A DNA stretch of 50,514 nucleotides from an uncultured Clostridia bacterium. Lineage in GTDB: Bacteria; Bacillota; Clostridia; Oscillospirales; Butyricicoccaceae. Under the pieces are notes generated by a model, which saw nothing but the letters and a program-made list of their open reading frames with translations, ran no database searches and had not been told where the DNA came from. The stretch is taken from NCBI GenBank assembly GCA_945947915.1, contig CAMEZQ010000011.1, positions 1 through 50,514 on the forward strand, written 5' to 3'. The first letter of the stretch is position 1. Each line of letters begins with the position of its first letter. Positions 45,476-50,514 of this stretch are shown piece after piece. Position numbers and translations under genes: made by a program.

Positions 45476-46429
45476 TTACAAATAATCGCGGCAAAAATCA
45501 AGATTCCTCAAAAAACTCTGCTGCTTCTTCCACAGGCGGATGGCTGCCCGGGGCTCCACGGCGGAAAACCGCACGGTGTCGCCGGCTTTTTTCTGTGCCA
45601 GCAGGGGCAAATCGGCCGAAATGACCACGGCGATCTTGGCATAGCCGCCGGTGGTCTGCCGGTCGGCCATCATAACGATGGGCTGTCCCGAAGGCACCTG
45701 TACGGCCCCCATGACCACACCGTCGGAAATAATATTGCCGTCGCAGCCGGGCGCGTATTCAATGGCCGGCCCCTCCAGGCGGTAGCCCATGCGGTCGCTC
45801 TCGCCGGTCAGCCGGTAGCTGCCCGCCAGAAAGGTTTCCACCCCTTTGCCGGAAAAGCGCTCCTGCTGCGGCCCCAGCACCACCCGCGCCGGCCGGTCTT
45901 CCAGCGGATACTGCCGCAGCTCACGGTCGAACACCCGGTATTCCATAAACGGCAGCCACGGCATGGGCGCGCGCAGGGGCAGCTGATCATCCTTCAGCAG
46001 CCGGCGGCCCTCATAGCCGCCGAATCCGCCCTTGAGGCTGGTCGACCGGCTGCCCAGCACGATGGGCAGGTCAAAGCCGCCGGCAACGGCCAGATAGGCC
46101 CGGGCGCCCTGCCGCGCAGGCCCGATCTCCAGCACGGCGCCGAAGGACGCGGCATAGGCTCTGGCCGGCTCTATGGCCTGTCCGTCCAGCTTCATCTCAA
46201 ACTCACCGCCGCAGACGGCAAAAACGCAGGGTACTTCAAAACGCAGCGACGGCCCCAGAAGCGTGATCTCCAGCGCCGCCTCGTCCGGCTCGTTATCAAC
46301 CAGCCGGTTGGCCAGCGCCAGCGAATATTCGTCCATGGCCCCGCAGACCGGCACACCGAACTGCTGCCAGCCCCGGCGGCCGCCGTCCTGCACGGTGGTC
46401 ATCAGGCCGGGTGATAAAACGCGGATCAT
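45476..46429 (-). CDS. pxpC: 5-oxoprolinase subunit C (biotin-dependent carboxyltransferase family)
   Basis: 317 residues of the AHS2/PxpC family: VLSPGLMTTVQDGGRRGWQQFGVPVCGAMD (seen as TVQDGGRRGWQQFGVP), NEPDEAALEITLLGP, the SDRMGYRLEGP loop and MMADRQTTGGYAKI. With PxpA and PxpB it cleaves 5-oxoproline (pyroglutamate) to glutamate using ATP. The start overlaps the pxpB stop by four bases (ATGA). Last gene of pxpABC. Confidence 0.95.
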   Translation of the reverse strand: MIRVLSPGLMTTVQDGGRRGWQQFGVPVCGAMDEYSLALANRLVDNEPDEAALEITLLGPSLRFEVPCVFAVCGGEFEMKLDGQAIEPARAYAASFGAVLEIGPARQGARAYLAVAGGFDLPIVLGSRSTSLKGGFGGYEGRRLLKDDQLPLRAPMPWLPFMEYRVFDRELRQYPLEDRPARVVLGPQQERFSGKGVETFLAGSYRLTGESDRMGYRLEGPAIEYAPGCDGNIISDGVVMGAVQVPSGQPIVMMADRQTTGGYAKIAVVISADLPLLAQKKAGDTVRFSAVEPRAAIRLWKKQQSFLRNLDFCRDYL

Positions 46430-47115
46430 CTGCCCTCTCCCCTTTCCAAAGCCAGGTATTCTTCCGGCGTGATGGGCCGGAAGCGCACCTTCTGGCCGGC
46501 GCGCAGCAAAAACGGATCCTCGCGGTCCATATCAAACAGGCGCAGCGGTGTGCGGCCGATCAGCTGCCAGCCGCCGGGCGACTGAATGGGATAGACGCCG
46601 GTCTGGGCGCCCGCGATGCCCACCGAGCCGGCCGGTATGGCTGTCCTGGGCGTTTTGAGGCGCGGCGTGGCGATAGACGGATCCATGCCGCCCATATAGG
46701 GGAAGCCGGGCGTAAAGCCCAGCATGTAGATCAGGTATTCCCGACCGCTGTGACGGGCGATGACCTCGTCAGCCGTCAGCCCCGTATGGGCGCAGACCTG
46801 CGGAAGATCGGGGCCGTATTCGCCGCCGTAGGCCACCGGGATCACAACGGTCTCCCCCTCGGCCGGTCCCGCTTCGCCGCCGGCGGCGGCCGCTTCCTCC
46901 ACAGCCCGCAGCAGCAGATCGACGTCCAGCTCCGACGGATCAAAATGGATGGTGACGGCGCAGTAGGTGGGCACGATCTCAACGATGCCGCGCAGCCCCA
47001 GCGCGAAAAACCGGGCGGCAAAACCGCAGACGGCGGCATTGATCCCGGGAGAGATCTCCTGCGGAAACACTACGGTGACGGCGCGGTCGCCGCAGAATCG
47101 GATGTCGGCGCTCAT
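46426..47115 (-). CDS. pxpB: 5-oxoprolinase subunit B (KipI/AHS1 family)
   Basis: 229 residues: CGDRAVTVVFPQEISPGINAAV at the N-terminus, VPVAYGGEYGPDLPQV-like segment (IPVAYGGEYGPDLPQV), LGFTPGFPYMGGMD and GSVGIAGAQTGVYPIQSPGGWQLIG in two parts. Forms the ATPase/lyase complex with PxpC. Coupled to both neighbours by ATGA overlaps, which argues for stoichiometric synthesis. Confidence 0.95.
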   Translation of the reverse strand: MSADIRFCGDRAVTVVFPQEISPGINAAVCGFAARFFALGLRGIVEIVPTYCAVTIHFDPSELDVDLLLRAVEEAAAAGGEAGPAEGETVVIPVAYGGEYGPDLPQVCAHTGLTADEVIARHSGREYLIYMLGFTPGFPYMGGMDPSIATPRLKTPRTAIPAGSVGIAGAQTGVYPIQSPGGWQLIGRTPLRLFDMDREDPFLLRAGQKVRFRPITPEEYLALERGEGR

Positions 47116-47894
47116 CTGCCCAGCACCTGCCGCATATTGGCCGCCTCGACTCCCTGCTGCCCCAGCGCGGCGCGGATCTGCCGTACGAAATCGACGGCCG
47201 CCGCGTTATCGCCGTGGACGCACACCGAGCGGCAGTCCAGACGCAGCAGATTGCCGGCATGGGTCTCTACCTCGTGGTCGCGCACCATGCGCACCACGCG
47301 CCGGCAGGCCAGATCGCTGTCGTGGATGACGGCGCCCTCCAGCCGCCGGTCCACCAGGCTGCCGTCGTCGTTATAGGCACGGTCGGCAAAAAATTCGCTG
47401 ACATAGCCCAGCCCGCATTCGGCGGCCGCTTCCTCCATCCGGCTGTTGGGCAGGCCCAGCAGCAGCAGCTGGCTGTCGAAGGCCCTGACGGCCTCGGCCA
47501 GCGCCATGGCCGTGTTCAGATCCCGGCCGGCCATGTTATACAGAGCGCCGTGGGCCTTGACATGCTGCAGCTCGCCGCCGCAGGCCCGGACGAAAGCGTA
47601 GAGCGCGCCCAGCTGATACTGGACACAGGCGCGGATCTCGTCGCGGGACAGCTTCATATCCCGGCGGCCAAAGCCCATCAGATCGGGGAACCCGGGATGG
47701 GCGCCGATGGCCGTTCCGTTCTGTACGGCCATGCGGACGGTCTTTTCCATCACCACGGGATCGCCGCCGTGATAGCCGCAGGCCACGTTGACCGAAGTGA
47801 CAAAGGGAATGACCTCTTCATCCATGCCGACCTTGAAAGCACCGTAGCTTTCCCCAAGGTCACAGTTGAGATCGATGTGCAGAATATCCGACAT
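47112..47894 (-). CDS. pxpA: 5-oxoprolinase subunit A (LamB/YcsF family)
   Basis: 260 residues: HIDLNCDLGESYGAFKVG, SVNVACGYHGGDP, GAHPGFPDLMGFGRR and HVKAHGALYNMAGRD are LamB/YcsF signatures, with the late VCVHGDN. It is the ATP-using subunit for ring opening of 5-oxoproline. AAGGAGG sits before MSDIL; the longer frame runs into the promoter. First gene of pxpABC. Confidence 0.96.
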   Translation of the reverse strand: MSDILHIDLNCDLGESYGAFKVGMDEEVIPFVTSVNVACGYHGGDPVVMEKTVRMAVQNGTAIGAHPGFPDLMGFGRRDMKLSRDEIRACVQYQLGALYAFVRACGGELQHVKAHGALYNMAGRDLNTAMALAEAVRAFDSQLLLLGLPNSRMEEAAAECGLGYVSEFFADRAYNDDGSLVDRRLEGAVIHDSDLACRRVVRMVRDHEVETHAGNLLRLDCRSVCVHGDNAAAVDFVRQIRAALGQQGVEAANMRQVLGR

Positions 47895-47921
47895 AATAAG
47901 AGCCTCCTTGCTTGCACCGTG

Positions 47922-47942
47922 CGATGACGCACTGTAAGTCAT
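47922..47942 (-). other. small hairpin in the pxpA leader
   Basis: GATGAC / GTCATC with a 9-base loop, between promoter and ribosome binding site. Confidence 0.3.
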
Positions 47943-47946
47943 CTCT

Positions 47947-47975
47947 ATTATAGCATGGTTTCCGGCTCCGCAAAA
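47947..47975 (-). promoter_or_regulatory. promoter of pxpABC
   Basis: Extended -10 TGCTATAAT with a weak -35 (TTTTGC, 17 bases). Confidence 0.55.
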
Positions 47976-47986
47976 GACAAAACCGC

Positions 47987-48280
47987 TTATTTGCCGCGAT
48001 TCTTCCCGCGCCCCGCCGTCTGACGCGCAAGCAGCTCCGCCCTGGTCCGCACCAGTATGATGTCCTCGCCGATCTTTTCAATATCTTCCCAGGGCACTAC
48101 GCGCTCCGCTTCCCTGCCCAACAGGCCGAAGAACCGCAGCCGCCCCGGAATGACCATCGACTGCACGCGCCCCGTTTCGATATCGATCTCCACATCGCCC
48201 ACATAGCCCAGCCGCGCGCCGTCCCGCAGATCGATGACTTCCTTATAGCCCATATCCAGGATACGGCAGATCTTTTCCAT
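47987..48280 (-). CDS. ylmC: YlmC/YmxH-family sporulation protein (PRC barrel)
   Basis: 97 residues, single PRC-barrel: CRILDMGYKEVIDLRDGARLGYVGDVEID (as MGYKEVIDLRDGARLGYVGD), then VIPGRLRFFGLLGR and VVPWEDIEKIGEDIILV. Such proteins are found in spore formers and are expressed during sporulation; the mechanism is unknown. Its ribosome binding site (GAGGGGG) lies inside a 37-bp sequence that is repeated beyond the dispersed element upstream. The longer frame into that element is rejected. Confidence 0.88.
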   Translation of the reverse strand: MEKICRILDMGYKEVIDLRDGARLGYVGDVEIDIETGRVQSMVIPGRLRFFGLLGREAERVVPWEDIEKIGEDIILVRTRAELLARQTAGRGKNRGK

Positions 48281-48285
48281 AAAAA

Positions 48286-48322
48286 CAGCCCCCTCACCGT
48301 CAGATATATGCGGCAAGGAGGC
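48286..48322. repeat. 37-bp flank repeat, copy L (ylmC side)
   Basis: Matches 48501-48537 at 35 of 37 positions. It contains CAGCCCCCT and an imperfect complement. It brackets the dispersed element and carries the ylmC ribosome binding site. Confidence 0.85.
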
Positions 48323-48325
48323 GCA

Positions 48326-48495
48326 GTTTGTTAAAAACCTGCCGCAGGCAGGCTTTTTTCTGTAAAATGTTTTTTCACGGACATGCGCCGGGAAAAACAC
48401 ATTGGCCCGCCGGTTTTTCCGCAGAAAAACGGCGAAACCGGCCCGCAGGCCGGAGCCTTTGCCGAGAAAAACCCAGCGAAGCGGTTTTTCTCGGC
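48326..48495 (+). repeat. dispersed structured intergenic element, copy 2
   Basis: 170 bases, same four-hairpin layout as 7571-7740. H1 CCTGCC-GCA-GGCAGG followed by CTTTTTT. Then the 29-base block shared exactly by both copies (48369-48397). H2 CGCCG-TTTTTC / GAAAAA-CGGCG around CGCA. H3 CCGGCC-CGCA-GGCCGG within a 24-base identical block. H4 is a perfect 13-bp stem GCCGAGAAAAACC / GGTTTTTCTCGGC. Stems H1 and H4 differ from copy 1 yet still pair, which is covariation-like. Confidence 0.8.
48335..48359. terminator. H1 hairpin of element copy 2, terminator-like
   Basis: AACCTGCC / GGCAGG stem with a T-run on both strands, so it may separate ylmC from thiT transcription. Confidence 0.6.
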
Positions 48496-48497
48496 AA

Positions 48498-48542
48498 TTT
48501 CAGCCCCCTCACCGTCATATATATGCGGCAAGGGGGCTGAAA
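48498..48542 (-). repeat. flank repeat, copy R: perfect hairpin after thiT
   Basis: 12-bp perfect stem TTTCAGCCCCCT / AGGGGGCTGAAA with a 21-base loop containing CCG/CGG. It includes the 37-bp repeat 48501-48537. It lies 20 bases beyond the thiT stop and probably serves as its 3' end. Confidence 0.75.
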
Positions 48543-48561
48543 ATATCCGTCTGAATATCGG

Positions 48562-49122
48562 TTATCTGAGATCCTCCGCGAGGATATACCGGCTCAGCTT
48601 CTTCTGCAGGGCCAGGCAGCAGATGACGGCGATGATGGAGCTGGGCAGCATGTAGGAAAGGTTATAGAGCAGCGAATAGATGACGGGCGACGACATATTC
48701 AGCCCCATGAACACCGGCGGCATATACTGGGCATAAATGGTGACGCCGCTGATGTAGTGGATGACGAAGCGGCCGAAGCAGCCAATAACGGCGCCCAGCC
48801 AGACCTTCCCGGGCTGGTTGCGGATCAGGCCGGCGAGGCCGACCATCATGTAGGCCAGCGAATAGTCGAGCAGCATCGACTGCCAGTTGACGGCCACACC
48901 GCCGGCCAGGAAAAACTTCAGGGTCCCGAAGGCCAGGCCGGCCAGCAGGCCGCTGCCGGCGCCCCAGCGGACGGCATAGATGATCATGGGGATCATGACG
49001 AAATCGATGGACCCGCCGTACTGCAGGCCGATGGGGATCTCGATGTAGCTGAGTACGATGGACATAGCCACGACCAGCGCACCCTCCGCCAGCATGCGCA
49101 CTTTTTTCTTCTGCGTTGTCAT
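48562..49122 (-). CDS. thiT: thiamine transporter ThiT (ECF S component)
   Basis: 186 residues with six hydrophobic helices. The family segments IGLQYGGSIDFVMIPMII (as GLQYGGSIDFVMIP) and AGGVAVNWQSMLLDYSLAYMMVGLAG (in part NWQSMLLDYSLAY) contain the thiamine-binding residues. It captures thiamine and joins the shared EcfAAT energiser, whose genes are not in this window. AAAGGAG precedes MTTQKK. A TPP riboswitch and a terminator control it. Confidence 0.96.
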   Translation of the reverse strand: MTTQKKKVRMLAEGALVVAMSIVLSYIEIPIGLQYGGSIDFVMIPMIIYAVRWGAGSGLLAGLAFGTLKFFLAGGVAVNWQSMLLDYSLAYMMVGLAGLIRNQPGKVWLGAVIGCFGRFVIHYISGVTIYAQYMPPVFMGLNMSSPVIYSLLYNLSYMLPSSIIAVICCLALQKKLSRYILAEDLR

Positions 49123-49171
49123 AAAAAAGAACTCCTTTCGAGCTGAACACCCCGAAAGCCGCCGGACCAAC

Positions 49172-49205
49172 AGAAAAGCCGCGGAAGATCACTCTGCCGC
49201 GGCTT
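49172..49205 (-). terminator. expression-platform terminator of the TPP riboswitch
   Basis: AAGCCGCGG / CCGCGGCTT stem followed by TTCTGTT, between the aptamer and the thiT ribosome site. TPP binding should favour it, shutting off thiT. Confidence 0.8.
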
Positions 49206-49223
49206 CAAAGCTCAGTCCATCCA

Positions 49224-49316
49224 TGTGCTTCCTACGCCGGCATTACCCGGATCAGGTATAAGGGTTTCGGGAACGCATCCCGCTCTCAGCCGGCTTTTCG
49301 CCAGCACCCCTGTGTT
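49224..49316 (-). ncRNA. TPP riboswitch (THI element)
   Basis: Contains the canonical parts in order: ACAGGGGTGC, GCTGAGAG, ACCCTTATACCTGATC, GGGTAATGCCGGCGTAGGAAG. Senses thiamine pyrophosphate and controls thiT. Confidence 0.97.
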
Positions 49317-49328
49317 CAGTTCGACATC

Positions 49329-49357
49329 ATCCTACAACGCAAAAGGCGGTTTGTCAA
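49329..49357 (-). promoter_or_regulatory. promoter of the riboswitch-thiT transcript
   Basis: TTGACA, 17 bases, TAGGAT; starts four bases after the hprK stop. Confidence 0.75.
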
Positions 49358-49360
49358 GCT

Positions 49361-50308
49361 TTATTTCTGTTCTCCCAGCTCGGCGAGCATGCTGTTGTAA
49401 AGCTTCTCCTCCAGTTCCTTGCCGGCGTTATGGCCCATCTTCTTGTGCCGGTTATTCATGGCGGCTACTTCGATGACGACGGCCAGGTTGCGTCCGGGCT
49501 TGACCGGAACGGTCAGCGACGGGACGGCAATATCCAGAATGGTGGTATAATTCTCCTCGGTGCCCATGCGGTCGTAGGCCTTGCCGTCGACCCAGTTTTC
49601 CAGGTTGATGATCAGATCGATCTTCTCGGTGGGCTTGACGGCGCCCATACCGAACAGGCGGCGCACATCGACGATGCCGATGCCGCGCAGCTCCATAAAA
49701 TACCGGATCAGCTCAGGCGCCGAGCCGACCAGGCTCTTGGCCGAAACGCGCTTGATATCCACGGCGTCATCGGCTACCAGGCGGTGGCCGCGCTTGATCA
49801 GCTCGACGGCCGTTTCGCTCTTGCCCACGCCGCTGTCTCCGATCAGCAGGATGCCCTCGCCGTAGACCTCCATCAGCACGCCGTGCATGGTCGTCCGGGC
49901 GCCCAGATGGACGTTGAGCGAACGGCTCAGCTCGGCGATCAGGTCGGAGGCATGCTCCTGCGCTTTGAGCACAGGCACGCCGAACTTCATGGCGCTCTTG
50001 CTGCAGATGGGCAGCGCTTCACTTTCAGAAGACAGAATAAGCACCGGGATGTCGTGGGCAAAAAGGGCGTCGAACTTGGCCTCCTGTTCGGCCTCGCTGA
50101 ACTGCGACAGATAATTGTGCTCCACACCGCCCAGCACCTGGATGCGGTCGCTGTCGAATCCTTCGTAAAAACCGGTCAGCTGCAGGCCGGGGCGGTTGAC
50201 GCTGGCATCGCTGATCTTGCGCTCAAGATATCCTTCGGGACCGCAGATCACCTCCAGCCGGAATTCCTTGATCAGTTCGTGGACCATAATGGAATACTTG
50301 GCCGCCAT
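49361..50308 (-). CDS. hprK: HPr kinase/phosphorylase
   Basis: 315 residues. N-terminal regulatory domain, then the kinase domain with Walker A GDSGVGKS at 157-164, H142 in the MHGVLMEVYG strand, DDAVDIKRVS, and the HPrK signature around IRYFMELRGIGIVDVRRLFG (as MELRGIGIVDV). It phosphorylates Ser46 of HPr or reverses this, controlling CcpA-dependent catabolite repression. GAGGTGA precedes the ATG. No hpr or lgt gene is beside it here. Confidence 0.97.
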   Translation of the reverse strand: MAAKYSIMVHELIKEFRLEVICGPEGYLERKISDASVNRPGLQLTGFYEGFDSDRIQVLGGVEHNYLSQFSEAEQEAKFDALFAHDIPVLILSSESEALPICSKSAMKFGVPVLKAQEHASDLIAELSRSLNVHLGARTTMHGVLMEVYGEGILLIGDSGVGKSETAVELIKRGHRLVADDAVDIKRVSAKSLVGSAPELIRYFMELRGIGIVDVRRLFGMGAVKPTEKIDLIINLENWVDGKAYDRMGTEENYTTILDIAVPSLTVPVKPGRNLAVVIEVAAMNNRHKKMGHNAGKELEEKLYNSMLAELGEQK

Positions 50309-50400
50309 GGAATGTCACCTCATTTCACTTTCCGGATCTTTCTGACCGATCCTTCTTTTGTATTTTCCGCACGGTTCTGATCGTGTTGTTATTAGGTGAT

Positions 50401-50429
50401 ATTATATAACATTGTCAGGAAAAAAGCAA
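50401..50429 (-). promoter_or_regulatory. promoter of hprK
   Basis: TTGCTT, 17 bases, TATAAT, leaving a leader of about 85 bases. The remaining 85 bases to the window end hold no supported gene. Confidence 0.6.
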
Positions 50430-50514
50430 TCGGCAATCCGGCGCCCGGCTTTCCTGAAATGTAGGATTACAATAGATGTTGGACAGTTGAATAAAAAAGG
50501 ATGAAGGATAAGGC

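Noticed and set aside
48331..48531. 66-codon frame in the dispersed element
   Set aside because: Its sequence is that of the hairpins, it has no ribosome site, and the other copy of the element does not keep the frame.

Overview
The window is about 50.5 kb of GC-rich, gene-dense chromosome from a spore-forming Firmicute of class Clostridia, most likely a gut or anaerobic Oscillospiraceae/Eubacteriales relative. The evidence is sporulation genes (yabP, yabQ, a SpoVB-type flippase, ylmC/ymxH), HPr kinase, a HrcA-type CIRCE element ahead of groESL, a long-form hibernation factor, ThiT behind a TPP riboswitch, and strong AGGAGG-type ribosome binding sites. No rRNA, tRNA, CRISPR array, complete prophage or recognisable transposase was found. 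Family assignment is inference. All functional names come from reading motifs and overall similarity, not from a search.

Layout, left to right. 1-2.1 kb: lipoprotein, OmpR-type regulator and the first codons of a probable sensor kinase (all minus). 2.2-4.0 kb: small P-loop protein and a D,D-carboxypeptidase (minus). 4.1-7.5 kb: mtaB, NfeD, SPFH protein and GNAT acetyltransferase (plus). 7.5-7.8 kb: a structured dispersed repeat between convergent genes. 7.8-9.8 kb: secreted protein with GH24-like, SLH and GH25 domains. 10.1-11.5 kb: MATE exporter. 11.6-14.3 kb: BlaI/BlaR1-like pair with clear operators. 14.4-19.9 kb: coiled-coil protein, groESL, lipid kinase and rRNA methyltransferase. 20.2-23.1 kb: asnA, hpf and an amidohydrolase with an elaborate control region. 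23.5-29.1 kb: the conserved SpoVB-mazG-hup-yabO-yabP-yabQ-divIC-yabR cluster, interrupted between yabO and yabP by about 0.85 kb of foreign-looking DNA. 29.3-36.6 kb: zinc-ribbon protein and a recJ-rel-dtd-MBL-hemZ operon with a structured leader. 36.9-39.9 kb: tandem AbgB-like M20 hydrolases. 40.1-43.4 kb: ATP-grasp, PHP and NodB-deacetylase operon. 43.5-45.5 kb: rpsB-tsf. 45.5-47.9 kb: pxpABC. 48.0-50.3 kb: ylmC, a second copy of the dispersed repeat, thiT and hprK.

Much of the window is housekeeping. The less ordinary material is: (1) a 170-bp, four-hairpin intergenic element present twice, each copy bracketed by a locus-specific duplicated hairpin; (2) the insertion in the spore-cortex cluster, with a broken two-gene fragment, a 15-base G tract and an AT-rich 54-codon gene with its own promoter and terminator; (3) a three-way-junction leader ahead of recJ; (4) a putative envelope operon of ATP-grasp, PHP and deacetylase; (5) a double-muramidase SLH protein; (6) a BlaR1-like receptor with no visible penicillin-sensor motif.
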